Shown here in pieces: positions 1 to 11,982 of a stretch of DNA of 61,500 nt. Position 1 is the first letter of the stretch, and the number at the start of each line of letters is the position of its first letter. Location of the stretch: NCBI RefSeq assembly GCF_001617365.1, contig NZ_LVJR01000006.1:1-61500 (forward strand). The letters are read 5' to 3'. Under the pieces are notes generated by a model. It worked only from the letters and a program-made list of their open reading frames with translations, did not search any database and had not been told where the DNA came from. Made by a program: the position numbers and the translations under genes. The DNA is from Rhodanobacter sp. FW104-R8. Its GTDB lineage: Bacteria > Pseudomonadota > Gammaproteobacteria > Xanthomonadales > Rhodanobacteraceae.

Positions 1-722
1 ACGTCAGCCACCTGAACCGGCTCGAACAGACCCGCCGCGATTTCGTCTCCAATGTCTCGCACGAATTGCGCACGCCGCTGACGGTGATCCACGGCTATCT
101 GGAACTGCTCGACCCGGAAGACGTGCCCGAACTGGCGCCGGTGCTGGGCGAGATGCGCGCGCAGTCGAAGCGGATGGGCCAGATCGTCGAGGACCTGCTG
201 ACCCTGTCGCGGCTGGAGACGCAGCACGAGGTCGTCGACGAGCGGGTGCCGATGGAGGCGCTGCTGGCGACCGTGCGCAAGGAGGCCGAGGCGCTCAGCC
301 AGGGCCGCCACCGCATCGTGCTGGAATCCACCGCCGGGGTCGACCTGCTCGGCTCGCCGAAGGACTTGCACAGCGCGCTGTCGAACCTGGCCAGCAACGC
401 GGTGCGCTACACCCCGGCCGGCGGCAGCATCACCATCCACTGGCAGCGCGAACCGACCGGCGCGGCGTACTCGGTCAGCGACACCGGCTTCGGCATCCCG
501 GCCTCGCACCTGGCCCGGCTCACCGAGCGCTTCTACCGGGTCTCCTCCAGCCGCTCGCGCGAGACCGGCGGCACCGGGCTGGGCCTGTCGATCGTGAAGC
601 ACGTGCTGAACCTGCACCAGGCCCAGCTGCGGATCCAGAGCGCGCCGGGAGTGGGCTCCACCTTCTCCTGCCACTTCGGCACGGCGCGGCTGCTGCCCCC
701 CGGCGGCAACGACGAAACCTGA
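1..722 (+). CDS. phoR: Phosphate-regulon sensor histidine kinase PhoR, C-terminal part (5' end outside window)
   Basis: The reading frame is open from the first base (codons start at position 3), so the sensor and membrane part lies upstream. Visible parts are the kinase core: H-box FVSNVSHELRTPLT with the phospho-accepting His codon at 60-62, N-box SNLASNAVRYTPAGG, G1 box DTGFGIP and G2 box GTGLGLSIVK. PhoR is an inner-membrane kinase that phosphorylates PhoB under phosphate limitation. Two-component kinases are hard to tell apart by the core alone; the PhoR call rests on the ppk1-ppx pair directly downstream, an arrangement typical of Xanthomonadales and pseudomonads. The TTG at 66 is an internal Leu codon, not a start. 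ppk1 begins 54 nt after the stop. Confidence 0.8.
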   Translation, partial: VSHLNRLEQTRRDFVSNVSHELRTPLTVIHGYLELLDPEDVPELAPVLGEMRAQSKRMGQIVEDLLTLSRLETQHEVVDERVPMEALLATVRKEAEALSQGRHRIVLESTAGVDLLGSPKDLHSALSNLASNAVRYTPAGGSITIHWQREPTGAAYSVSDTGFGIPASHLARLTERFYRVSSSRSRETGGTGLGLSIVKHVLNLHQAQLRIQSAPGVGSTFSCHFGTARLLPPGGNDET

Positions 723-776
723 AGGCCTGCGGCGGCCGCGCATGCATTTGGCCCTCGCCATGCGCCAGAATGAGGC

Positions 777-2870
777 ATGCACCCGCCCGCCCCCGTCCTG
801 CCCGACGCCACCGACCTGACCGCGCCCGGGCTGTACCTCAGCCGCGAACTGGCGGCGCTGGAGTTCAATTTCCGCGTGCTGGCCATGGCCCGCGACGATA
901 CCGTGCCGCTGCTGGAGCGGTTGCGCTACCTGAGCATCGTGGCGAACAACCTCGACGAGTTCTTCGAGGTGCGGGTGGCGACGCTCAAGCGCCACCACGC
1001 CTACGGCTCGGCCGCGCCGGGACCGGACGGCCTGCCATCGGGCGAGCTGCTGGCGCGCATCCGCAGCCGTGCGCTGGACCTGGTCAGCGAACAGTACGCG
1101 GCGTGGCAGGAACAGCTCGCCCCGCAGTTGGACGCCGAGCAGATCCACATTCTCACCCGCAAGCAATGGAGCCCCCGCCAGCGCCGCTGGCTGCACGGCT
1201 ACTTCGAGCACGAGGTGCTGCCGGTGCTGTCGCCGCTGGGGCTGGACCCGGCGCATCCGTTCCCGCGCATCCTCAACAAGACGCTGAACATCGCCGTGGT
1301 GCTGAAAGGCCGCGACGCGTTCGGCCACGAGGGCCACATGGCGCTGGTGCGGGCGCCGCGCTCGCTGCCGCGGATCATCCGCGTGCCGGCCGAGGTCAGC
1401 GGGCCCGGCGACCATTTCGTGTTCCTCGCCGAGCTGCTGCAGGCGTTCGCCGACCTGATGTTCCCCGGGCTCAAGGTGGTCGGCGCGTACCAGTTCCGGG
1501 TCACTCGCAACAGCGAGCTGATCGTCGAGGAGGCGGAGGTGGAGAACCTCGCCCTCGCACTCAGCGAAGAGCTGGTCGGCCGCGGTTACGCGCGGCCGGT
1601 GCGCCTGGAGATCGCCAACGATTGCCCGAAGGCGATCACCGCGATGCTGATCGAGAACTTCCAGTTGGAAGAGACCGACGTGTACCGCTGCGACGGCCCG
1701 GTCAACATCATCCGCGCCGGGCTGATCTACGACTGGCTGGACCGGCCGGAACTGAAGTTCCCCCGCTTCAACCCGCAATTGCCGGCCGTGCTCGAGAGCA
1801 GCCGCAACAAGTTCGAGCTGATCGGCCAGCACGACGTGCTGCTGCACCACCCGTACCAGAGCTTCGCCGCGGTGATCGACCTGCTGCGCCAGGCCGCCGC
1901 CGACCCGCAGGTACTGGCGATCAAGCAGACCCTGTACCGCGCCGGCGAGGACACTCCGCTGGTCGACCTGCTGGTGGAGGCCGCGCGCAACGGCAAGGAC
2001 GTCACCGTGGTGATCGAGCTGCGCGCGCGCTTCGACGAGGAGGCCAACATCCGCCTCGCCACGCGGCTGCAGGAGGCCGGCGTGCAGGTGGTCTACGGCG
2101 TGGTCGGCTACAAGACCCACGCCAAGATGATGCTGATCGTGCGCCGCGAAGGCGAGACGCTGCGCCGCTACGTGCACCTCTCCACCGGCAACTACCACCA
2201 GGCCAACAGCCGGATGTACACCGACATCGGCCTGATGACGGCGAACCCCGAGATCGGCGAGGACCTGCACAAGGTCTTCCAGCAGCTGTCCGGCCTGGGC
2301 CCGATCATCGAGCTGAAGCGGCTGCTGCACTCGCCGTTCACGCTGTACCCCAGCGTGCTGGCGAAGATCGAGCGCGAGACCGCGCACGCGCAGGCCGGCC
2401 GCCCCGCCCGCATCGTGGCCAAGCTCAACGCGCTGAACGAGGCGCGCGTGATCGAGGCGCTGTACCGCGCCTCGCAGGCCGGCGTGGAGATCGACCTGAT
2501 CGTGCGCGGCGCGTGCACCCTGCGTCCCGGCCTGCCGGGCATCTCCGAGCGCATCCGCGTGCGCTCGATCGTGGGGCGCTTCCTCGAGCACAGCCGGGTG
2601 TACTGGTTCGGCAACGACGGCGAGGCGGAAATCTACTGCGCCAGCGCGGACTGGATGGAGCGCAACCTGCGGCGGCGGATCGAGGTGGCGTTTCCGATCC
2701 TCGATGCCGAACTGGCCGCGCGGGTGTTCGAGGAAACCCTGGCCAACAGCCTGGCCGACAACACCCAGGCCTGGCTGCTCGGCGCCGACGGCCGCTACAC
2801 CCGCGCCGAACCCGGCGGCGACCCGCCCTACAGCGCGCAGCAGGGCCTGATCGAGCGCTATTGCAAATGA
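777..2870 (+). CDS. ppk1: Polyphosphate kinase 1
   Basis: PPK1 reversibly polymerises the gamma-phosphate of ATP into inorganic polyphosphate. The 697-residue product has the normal family length (E. coli about 688). The N-domain begins with LYLSRELAALEFNFRVL and NNLDEFFEVRVATLKRH. Both catalytic histidines can be placed: His448 in KTHAKMMLIV (the autophosphorylated residue) and His605 in FLEHSRVYWF. The start ATG at 777 has no good ribosome-binding site, so a slightly different start is possible, but conserved sequence begins by about residue 15. It lies between phoR and ppx on the same strand, so phosphate sensing, polyP synthesis and polyP breakdown are probably co-transcribed. Confidence 0.97.
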   Translation: MHPPAPVLPDATDLTAPGLYLSRELAALEFNFRVLAMARDDTVPLLERLRYLSIVANNLDEFFEVRVATLKRHHAYGSAAPGPDGLPSGELLARIRSRALDLVSEQYAAWQEQLAPQLDAEQIHILTRKQWSPRQRRWLHGYFEHEVLPVLSPLGLDPAHPFPRILNKTLNIAVVLKGRDAFGHEGHMALVRAPRSLPRIIRVPAEVSGPGDHFVFLAELLQAFADLMFPGLKVVGAYQFRVTRNSELIVEEAEVENLALALSEELVGRGYARPVRLEIANDCPKAITAMLIENFQLEETDVYRCDGPVNIIRAGLIYDWLDRPELKFPRFNPQLPAVLESSRNKFELIGQHDVLLHHPYQSFAAVIDLLRQAAADPQVLAIKQTLYRAGEDTPLVDLLVEAARNGKDVTVVIELRARFDEEANIRLATRLQEAGVQVVYGVVGYKTHAKMMLIVRREGETLRRYVHLSTGNYHQANSRMYTDIGLMTANPEIGEDLHKVFQQLSGLGPIIELKRLLHSPFTLYPSVLAKIERETAHAQAGRPARIVAKLNALNEARVIEALYRASQAGVEIDLIVRGACTLRPGLPGISERIRVRSIVGRFLEHSRVYWFGNDGEAEIYCASADWMERNLRRRIEVAFPILDAELAARVFEETLANSLADNTQAWLLGADGRYTRAEPGGDPPYSAQQGLIERYCK

Positions 2871-2951
2871 GCGAGCCCGCATGAAACACCGTTTCGCCCA
2901 TGGTACGTGCCCGTGCGAGAATCCGCGCTTGGCCGACGCGGGAGCCCGGGC

Positions 2952-4469
2952 GTGAGTCCAGCCGAACAGACACCGATCCGCGACGGCGAACTGCTCGCCG
3001 CCGTGGACATGGGCTCGAACAGCTTCCACCTGGTGGTGGCCCGCATGGAACACGGCGAGCCGCGCGTGATCGACCGCCTGCGCGACACCGTGCGGATGGC
3101 TGCCGGCCTGCGCGCCGACGGCACCCTGGATGCCGAACGGCGCGCCCGCGCGCTGGCCTGCCTGGCCCGTTTCGGCCAGCGCATCGCCGGCCTGCCGTCG
3201 ATGCGGGTGCGCGCAGTGGCGACCAACACGGTGCGCCGGCTGGCCTCGCCGCAGACCTTCCTGACCGCCGCCGAGGCGGCCCTCGGCCATCCGATCGAGG
3301 TGGTCTCTGGCCGCGAGGAAGGCCGCCTGATCTTCCTCGGCGCGGCGCACGACCTACCCGCCACACGCGAACCGCGGCTGGTCATCGACGTCGGCGGCGG
3401 CAGCACCGAGTTCATCATCGGCCGCGGGCTGGCGCCGCTGCACACCGAGAGCGTGCAGGCCGGCTGCATCGCCTCGACCATGCGCTTCTTCCCCGGCGGC
3501 AAGATCAACCGCAAGCGCTGGCAACGCGCGCGCAGCGAGATCGGCGTGCTGCTGCAGCAGTTCGCCGAGGATTACCGCGAATCGGGCTGGCAGGATGCCT
3601 ACGGCTCGTCCGGCACCGCCAAGTCGATCGGCGCGGTGGTGCAGGCGATGAAGTTCTCCGACGACGGGATCACCCCGGCCTCGCTCGCCGCGCTGCGCGA
3701 CGTGCTGGTCGAGCACGGCCAGATCGGCACGCTCAAGCTGCCCGGGCTGGTCGAGGAGCGCGCGCCGGTGCTGGCCGGCGGCGTGGTGATCTTCGAGGCG
3801 GCATTCGCCGCGCTCGGCATCGAGCGGCTGCGCGTGTGCGAAAGCTCGATGCGCGAAGGCCTGCTGTGGGACCTGCTCGGCCGCGCCGGCGGCAGCGACC
3901 CGCGCACCGCCAGCATCGACGCCCTGGCCACCCGCTACGGCGTCGACCGCGCCCAGGCACGGCGGGTGGAGGCCACCGCACTGATGCTGTTCGACCAGGT
4001 CGCGCGTGCCTGGAAACTGGATGCCGACGCCCGCGAGTGGCTGTCGTGGGCCTCGCGCGTGCACGAGATCGGCCTGGCCATCGCGCACAGCCAGCACCAC
4101 CACCACGGCGCCTACATCCTGCGTCACGCCGACCTGGCCGGCTTCTCCCGGCAGGAACAGCAGTTGCTGGCCGCGGTGGTCGAGATGCACCGGCGCAAGC
4201 CGGACAAGGTGGTGCTGGCCGCACTGCCGCAGCGCTACCGCCAGCTCGCCCGCTACACCACCGCGCTGCTGCGCCTGGCCGTGCTGTTCCGCCGTGCGCG
4301 CCGGGCCGAGTCGCTGCCGCAGATGAAGCTCGCCGCCACCAGCAAGTCGCTGCGCCTGACCCTGCCACTGTCCTGGTTCGAGCAGCATCCGCTGAGCGAG
4401 GCCGACCTGCAGCAGGAACAGTCGCCGATGACCGAACTGGGCGTGAAGCTGGATATCTCCAGCAACTGA
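2952..4469 (+). CDS. ppx: Exopolyphosphatase (Ppx/GppA family)
   Basis: Ppx removes terminal phosphates from long polyP chains. The start chosen is GTG 2952 because GGAG lies at 2941-2944 at good spacing; an upstream in-frame GTG at 2907 would add 15 residues of unconserved sequence. The 505-residue protein carries the actin-like ASKHA phosphate motifs AAVDMGSNSFHLVVA (near the N-terminus) and VIDVGGGSTEFIIG, followed by an HD-like C-terminal region with HEIGLAIAHSQHHHHGAYIL. Length fits proteobacterial Ppx (about 500-513). GppA, the pppGpp phosphatase, has the same fold; adjacency to ppk1 favours Ppx. Confidence 0.93.
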   Translation: MSPAEQTPIRDGELLAAVDMGSNSFHLVVARMEHGEPRVIDRLRDTVRMAAGLRADGTLDAERRARALACLARFGQRIAGLPSMRVRAVATNTVRRLASPQTFLTAAEAALGHPIEVVSGREEGRLIFLGAAHDLPATREPRLVIDVGGGSTEFIIGRGLAPLHTESVQAGCIASTMRFFPGGKINRKRWQRARSEIGVLLQQFAEDYRESGWQDAYGSSGTAKSIGAVVQAMKFSDDGITPASLAALRDVLVEHGQIGTLKLPGLVEERAPVLAGGVVIFEAAFAALGIERLRVCESSMREGLLWDLLGRAGGSDPRTASIDALATRYGVDRAQARRVEATALMLFDQVARAWKLDADAREWLSWASRVHEIGLAIAHSQHHHHGAYILRHADLAGFSRQEQQLLAAVVEMHRRKPDKVVLAALPQRYRQLARYTTALLRLAVLFRRARRAESLPQMKLAATSKSLRLTLPLSWFEQHPLSEADLQQEQSPMTELGVKLDISSN

Positions 4470-4529
4470 CCGCGGCGGCCCGGTCTCCGCCGCAGCCGCG
4501 TATCATGTCCGGACGCCCAGACCACCCCG

Positions 4530-5237
4530 ATGCCCATGTCGAAATTCCTGCTCGCCACGCTGCTCCTGATCCTGCCGCCGACGCTGGCGGCGCAGGCCGC
4601 CAAACCGGCACCCGGCACCGGCGCCGCGCCACCGCCGCAGGTCGTGCTGAGCACCTCGCAGGGTGACATCACGCTGGAGCTGTACCCGGACAAGGCGCCG
4701 AAGAGCGTGGCCAACTTCCTGCAGTACGTCCGCGACGGCTTCTACGACGGCACCCTGTTGCACCGGGCCATCCCCGGTTACCTGGTGCAGGGCGGCCTGT
4801 ACACCCGCGACCTGCAGCCCAAGCGCACCCGCTCGGCGGTGCCCAGCGAAGCGGACAACGGCCTGTCCAACCTGCGCGGCACGGTGGCGGTCGCCCGCGG
4901 CGCCGATCCGAACTCCGGCACCGCGCAATTCTTCTTCAACCTGGTCGACAACCGCCGGCTGGACTTTGCCGGCACGCAGAGCGGACTGACCTGGGGCTAT
5001 ACCGTGTTCGGCAAGGTGGCCAAGGGCATGGACGTGGTCGACAGGATCGCCGCCCTGCCCACGCGCGCGCTCGGCCCGTTCGCCGCCGACGTGCCGGACC
5101 CGCTGGTGCTGATCAAGAGCGCCCATGTCATCGGCGAGGAGTCTCCGCCGCCTGCCGCCAGCAACGCCGCCCCGGCAAAACCCGCACCGGCCGCACCGAA
5201 GCCGCGCGGGAAAAACGCCAAGCCCGGCAAGGGTTGA
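4530..5237 (+). CDS. Cyclophilin-type peptidyl-prolyl isomerase, exported (PpiA-like)
   Basis: A 235-residue protein with a Sec signal peptide (MPMSKFLLATLLLILPPTLA, cleavage after about AQA), so it should act in the periplasm on prolyl bonds of exported proteins. The cyclophilin core is recognisable: VVLSTSQGDITLELYPDKAP, NFLQYVRDGFYDGTLLHRAI and the conserved RGADPNSGTAQFFFNLVDN. It is about 45 residues longer than E. coli PpiA. The excess is an Ala/Pro/Lys-rich tail (AAPAKPAPAAPKPRGKNAKP), probably unstructured and positively charged. ATG 4530 or ATG 4536 could start translation. lpxH follows after only 8 nt, suggesting one transcript. Confidence 0.9.
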   Translation: MPMSKFLLATLLLILPPTLAAQAAKPAPGTGAAPPPQVVLSTSQGDITLELYPDKAPKSVANFLQYVRDGFYDGTLLHRAIPGYLVQGGLYTRDLQPKRTRSAVPSEADNGLSNLRGTVAVARGADPNSGTAQFFFNLVDNRRLDFAGTQSGLTWGYTVFGKVAKGMDVVDRIAALPTRALGPFAADVPDPLVLIKSAHVIGEESPPPAASNAAPAKPAPAAPKPRGKNAKPGKG

Positions 5238-5245
5238 CCGGCGCG

Positions 5246-5974
5246 ATGGCCACGCTGTTCATCGCCGACCTGCACCTGGACCCTGCCCGCCCGCAGATCA
5301 CCGCGCTGTTCGAACGCTATCTCGCCGGCGCCGAAGTCCGCGGCGCCGACGCGCTGTACATCCTCGGCGACCTGGTCGAGGCCTGGATCGGCGACGACGA
5401 CGACGCCGAGCTGCCCACGCGCATCGCCGCCGCCACCCGCGCCGTGCGCAACGCCGGCGTACCGGTGTACTTCATGGCGGGCAACCGCGACTTCCTGCTC
5501 GGCCCGGCATTCGCCGGACGCGCCGGCCTGACCCTGCTCGACGACGGCACCGTGCACGACATCCACGGCCGCCGCACCCTGCTGATGCACGGCGACGTGC
5601 TGTGCACCGACGACCTCGCCTACCAGGCCGTGCGCCGACAGGTGCGCACGCCCGAATGGCAGGCGCAGATCCTGGCCATGCCGCTGGAGGCCCGCCGTGC
5701 CTTCGCCGCCAAGGCGCGCGCGGACAGCAAGGCGCACACCGGCAGCACCATGGAAAGCATCATGGACGTCAACACCGACACGGTGGCCGGCGCCATGCGC
5801 GAGGCCGGCGTCACGCGCCTGATCCACGGTCACACGCACCGGCCGGCCGTGCACTCGTTCGATCTTGACGGCAAGACTGCCGAACGGATCGTGCTGGGCG
5901 ACTGGTACGAACACGGATCGGTGCTGCAGGTGGACGCAAACGGCACGAATCTTCGCGGATTGGCGGTCGACTGA
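5246..5974 (+). CDS. lpxH: UDP-2,3-diacylglucosamine diphosphatase
   Basis: LpxH hydrolyses UDP-2,3-diacylglucosamine to lipid X and UMP, the fourth step of lipid A synthesis, at the inner face of the cytoplasmic membrane. The 242-residue product shows the calcineurin-like metallophosphoesterase ligands in order: D-x-H in FIADLHLD, GD in LGDLVEAWIGDDD, the GNRD motif in MAGNRDFLLG, His in LMHGDVLCTDD and GHTHRPAVH near the end. Length matches E. coli LpxH (240). ATG 5246 is chosen; the in-frame TTG at 5234 overlaps the upstream stop codon and is unlikely. Pairing with a ppi gene just upstream, as with ppiB-lpxH in E. coli, supports the call. Confidence 0.95.
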   Translation: MATLFIADLHLDPARPQITALFERYLAGAEVRGADALYILGDLVEAWIGDDDDAELPTRIAAATRAVRNAGVPVYFMAGNRDFLLGPAFAGRAGLTLLDDGTVHDIHGRRTLLMHGDVLCTDDLAYQAVRRQVRTPEWQAQILAMPLEARRAFAAKARADSKAHTGSTMESIMDVNTDTVAGAMREAGVTRLIHGHTHRPAVHSFDLDGKTAERIVLGDWYEHGSVLQVDANGTNLRGLAVD

Positions 5975-6096
5975 CCTGGCCTGCGGCGCTCCGTTTTCAT
6001 CCCGGGTAGAGTTGCCGACTGCACAGGCGGGATGGTGCCGGAGCGGACAGCGGCACGGCGCTGAGCCTGAGAATGAAGCGCGGGACGCGCCGAGAT

Positions 6097-6150
6097 TTCG
6101 TCCACACCTCATCTCTCCGCCAGATACGCAAAACGCCCCTCGCGGGGCGC
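6097..6150. repeat. 54-bp direct repeat, copy 1 (contains a sequence matching the tRNA-Ser 3' end)
   Basis: Identical to 6291-6344. It contains TCTCTCCGCCAGATACGCAA, which in plus-strand orientation reads like the 3' end of tRNA-Ser including CCA. The real tRNA is on the minus strand, so this is an inverted copy. This copy lacks the partner arm that would fold it into the full terminator hairpin. Confidence 0.85.
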
Positions 6151-6290
6151 GTCTATTGACGTCGCGTTGGCGTGTAGCCCGGGATGGTGAACCCCCATCC
6201 ATGGGGTTCACCCCTGCGCGCTGGCGCGCTCCGGGGCCAGCCTGCGGCTGTCCAAATTCGTTCCAGACGAATTTGTCGAACCCGGGAGGG

Positions 6291-6344
6291 TTCGTCCACA
6301 CCTCATCTCTCCGCCAGATACGCAAAACGCCCCTCGCGGGGCGC
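6291..6344. repeat. 54-bp direct repeat, copy 2 (left arm of the tRNA-Ser hairpin)
   Basis: Identical to 6097-6150. This copy is joined to the tRNA 3' end and supplies the left arm of the 60-nt inverted repeat at 6306-6365. Confidence 0.85.
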
Positions 6345-6365
6345 TTTGCGTATCTGGCGGAGAGA
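6306..6365 (-). terminator. Long hairpin overlapping the tRNA-Ser 3' end
   Basis: A 21-bp perfect stem (6306-6326 with 6345-6365), one mismatch, a 6-bp CGCCCC/GGGGCG stem and loop TCGC. The right arm, in plus coordinates, is the tRNA acceptor strand and CCA. In the minus-strand transcript it directly follows the tRNA and has a TTTT stretch within the 3' arm, so it probably ends or processes the tRNA transcript. Confidence 0.6.
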
Positions 6366-6447
6366 GAGGGATTCGAACCCTCGATAAGGCTTTTGACCCT
6401 ATACTCCCTTAGCAGGGGAGCCCCTTCGGCCACTCGGGCATCTCTCC
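6355..6447 (-). tRNA. tRNA-Ser, anticodon GCU
   Basis: 93 nt including encoded CCA (6355-6357 on the complement). The 5' strand GGAGAGA pairs with 3' TCTCTCC to form a 7-bp acceptor. The anticodon loop reads CTGCTAA, giving anticodon GCU for AGC/AGU codons. The long variable arm typical of tRNA-Ser is present and the T-loop is GGTTCGAATCC. It lies downstream of csrA on the same strand, the alaS-csrA-tRNA-Ser order also seen in E. coli. Confidence 0.96.
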
Positions 6448-6534
6448 GGGGGTTTCTTCGCATCGCTGCGGAGCCGGCAAGGATACCGACCGGCATGGTC
6501 GAGGTAAAGACTTAAATTCGCGCGCTCCGCGCGA

Positions 6535-6738
6535 TCAATGCCCGGCGGGCTCGTCTGATGCACCGCCCGTTTCGTTCTCGCCCTTGATCCGCTGGTAAAT
6601 TTCCTCGCGGTGGACGGCCACTGTCTTCGGCGCGTTGATGCCGATGCGTACCTGATTGCCTTTCACGCCAAGAACGGTAACGGTCACCTCGTCGCCGATC
6701 ATCAGGGTTTCACCGACCCTGCGGGTCAGAATCAACAT
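6535..6738 (-). CDS. csrA: Carbon storage regulator CsrA/RsmA
   Basis: CsrA is a small dimeric RNA-binding protein that binds GGA motifs in mRNA leaders and controls translation and stability. The 67-residue product begins [20 protein letters not shown] and contains the RNA-binding elements [16 protein letters not shown] and [10 protein letters not shown]. The C-terminal tail ([15 protein letters not shown]) is a little longer than in E. coli (61 residues). A clear GGAG lies 8 nt before the ATG. It sits between alaS and tRNA-Ser(GCU), the conserved gammaproteobacterial context, with a 268-nt spacer to alaS that probably holds its own promoter. Confidence 0.98.
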   Translation of the reverse strand: MLILTRRVGETLMIGDEVTVTVLGVKGNQVRIGINAPKTVAVHREEIYQRIKGENETGGASDEPAGH

Positions 6739-7006
6739 GATTGCTACTCCATAATGCTGTTGGTCACAGGCTCGCGGCCTGGCGGTGCCTCACCCCTGAG
6801 CGTCCGCCAACCCGCAGTTCGACGATTGATCCGTCGAAGGCCCTACCGCCTTCCCGGCTCACAGCCAAAACACTCCTGAGCGTCCTGACTGGCGACGCCA
6901 CCGTCCCCGGCAGCATCGACACCCGGCCGATAGTACTTGAGCCTGATTCGTAAGCGCAACGCGTCCGTACCCCGCCAAACGGCCCCCCGTTCATGCTCCG
7001 AACGGG

Positions 7007-9634
<2,628 letters not shown>

Positions 9635-9718
9635 GCGGATCAAAAGTGGCAGGCGATAAAGGCCACGCCGCGGCCAGGCCGCCCGACCCGCCAACCCATC
9701 ATCTGCGGATGGCGGATT

Positions 9719-10216
9719 TCAGGAAATATCGTCGGCTTCGTCCACATCGGCGTGGGTAACACTTCGTACTGTGGCGGCGGCAAAGCCGCGGCGCAAGAGG
9801 AATTGCGCCCGCCGGGTGCGCTCGGCGGGGTCCGCCGTGCCCGTACCACCATAGCGGCGACGCAGCTGGGCTGCGGCCGAAGCGGCCCAGTCAACCTCGG
9901 CCGCATCCAGCAGCTCGCGAATGCGCGCGTCGGCCACGCCATGGCTTTTCAGCTCCACGCGCAGGCGCAGCGGGCCGTAACCCTGGGCGATCCGGCTGCG
10001 CAGCAGCACCTCGGCGAAGCGGTCGTCGTCCTGGTAATGCTGCTCGCCGAGCCGGTCCAGCGCGGCGGCGGCTTCGTCGCCTTCGTAACCGCCCTGGCGC
10101 AGCTTGGTCTTCAGCTCCTTGCGCGAGTGCTCGCGGCGCGCCAGCAGGCCCAGCGCCTTGTCGTACGCGCTGCGCTTCGGCGTGGCCGGATCGTCCTTGC
10201 CGGGCGGGCGCTTCAT
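9719..10216 (-). CDS. recX: RecA regulator RecX
   Basis: RecX binds RecA filaments and limits their activity. The 165-residue product has the usual size and three-helix repeats: [40 protein letters not shown] and [18 protein letters not shown] 10216 (MKRPPGKDD) is chosen; an in-frame ATG at 10234 lies inside a strong hairpin and is less likely. recX follows recA by 71 nt with that hairpin between them, so recX is probably expressed at a lower level from the recA transcript. Confidence 0.93.
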   Translation of the reverse strand: MKRPPGKDDPATPKRSAYDKALGLLARREHSRKELKTKLRQGGYEGDEAAAALDRLGEQHYQDDDRFAEVLLRSRIAQGYGPLRLRVELKSHGVADARIRELLDAAEVDWAASAAAQLRRRYGGTGTADPAERTRRAQFLLRRGFAAATVRSVTHADVDEADDIS

Positions 10217-10230
10217 GGCCACGCAAACGG

Positions 10231-10257
10231 ACATGGCCCGGACAAGCCGGGCCATGT
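10231..10257 (-). terminator. recA-recX intergenic hairpin (attenuator candidate)
   Basis: Perfect 11-bp stem ACATGGCCCGG/CCGGGCCATGT with a 5-nt loop, between the recA stop and the recX start. No T-run follows on the minus strand, so partial termination or transcript stabilisation is more likely than full termination. A weak terminator limiting recX expression is known from E. coli recA-recX. Confidence 0.6.
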
Positions 10258-10287
10258 CTTCCGCTGGGGAACACCAACGATCACCGC

Positions 10288-11325
<1,038 letters not shown>

Positions 11326-11472
11326 CGTCTTGTGTTCCGGTTGGGCTGTGATTGGGGGACATGATGCCCGGATCGGATCTCACCGGCTGCGATCAACGGG
11401 TGCGACACGGGGAATCGACGCTGGCGGCCAGTATCCCACACCGGTCAATCGGGTCTGGCGGCGGATCGCGCG

Positions 11473-11982
11473 TCACTCCGTCAGTGTTTTGCGCAGGCCG
11501 ATGAGCGCCGCCGCCACGGTCTGCCGGCGCACGGCCTCGCGGTCGCCCGGAAAATGGAACTGCCGCGCATGGCCGTAGCCGCCGCGGCGCTTCCAGCCGA
11601 TCCACACGGTGCCGACCGGCTTGTCCGGGGTACCGCCGGACGGCCCGGCGATGCCGGTCACCGCCACCGCCACGCCGGCGCCGAAGCGTGCCAGTGCGCC
11701 GGACACCATCTCCAGCGCGGTTTCCTCGCTGACGGCCCCGCTGTGCTCCAGCGTGCGCGGGTTGACCCCGAGCAGCGCTTCCTTCGCCTCGTAGCTGTAG
11801 GTCACCACGCCGGCATCGAACCAGGCCGAGCTGCCCGGCAGGTCGGTCAAGGTCTTGGCGATCCAGCCGCCGGTGCACGACTCGGCCGTCACCAGCATCA
11901 GCCGGCAACGTTGCACCTCGTCGGCCACCGCGCCGGCCAGCGCCAGCAACTCGGCATCGGTAGGAACGGACGACGACTCCAT
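11473..11982 (-). CDS. pncC: Nicotinamide-nucleotide amidase PncC / CinA C-terminal domain protein
   Basis: The stand-alone 169-residue CinA-C domain deamidates NMN to nicotinic acid mononucleotide, recycling pyridine nucleotide. Motifs: MLVTAESCTGGWIAKTLTDL, FDAGVVTYSYEAKEALLGV, VSEETALEMVSGAL and AVTGIAGPSGGTPDKPVGTV. ATG 11982 has GGGAG at good spacing; the longer open frame upstream is non-coding. The gene precedes recA on the same strand, the common cinA-recA arrangement. In many relatives mutS lies directly on the other side; here about 6 kb of accessory DNA intervenes. Confidence 0.94.
   Translation of the reverse strand: MESSSVPTDAELLALAGAVADEVQRCRLMLVTAESCTGGWIAKTLTDLPGSSAWFDAGVVTYSYEAKEALLGVNPRTLEHSGAVSEETALEMVSGALARFGAGVAVAVTGIAGPSGGTPDKPVGTVWIGWKRRGGYGHARQFHFPGDREAVRRQTVAAALIGLRKTLTE

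Larger units (their letters stand above)
5975..6354. other. Repeat-rich gene-free spacer between lpxH and tRNA-Ser
   Basis: No convincing coding frame. It holds two copies of a 54-bp direct repeat (6097-6150, 6291-6344), a palindrome TGAACCCC...GGGGTTCA at 6188-6210 with the core CCATCCATGG, and an inverted repeat AAATTCGT...ACGAATTT near 6254-6274. These look like debris of small mobile palindromic elements next to a tRNA gene. The short ORFs here are made of repeat sequence. Confidence 0.6.

Noticed and set aside
770..2884. Long frame of 704 codons overlapping ppk1 in another phase
   Set aside because: Product is Arg/Pro/Ala-rich without any domain; a high-GC shadow of ppk1.
5865..6515. 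216-codon plus-strand frame running through the lpxH-tRNA spacer
   Set aside because: Starts inside lpxH in another phase and runs through direct repeats and antisense to tRNA-Ser.
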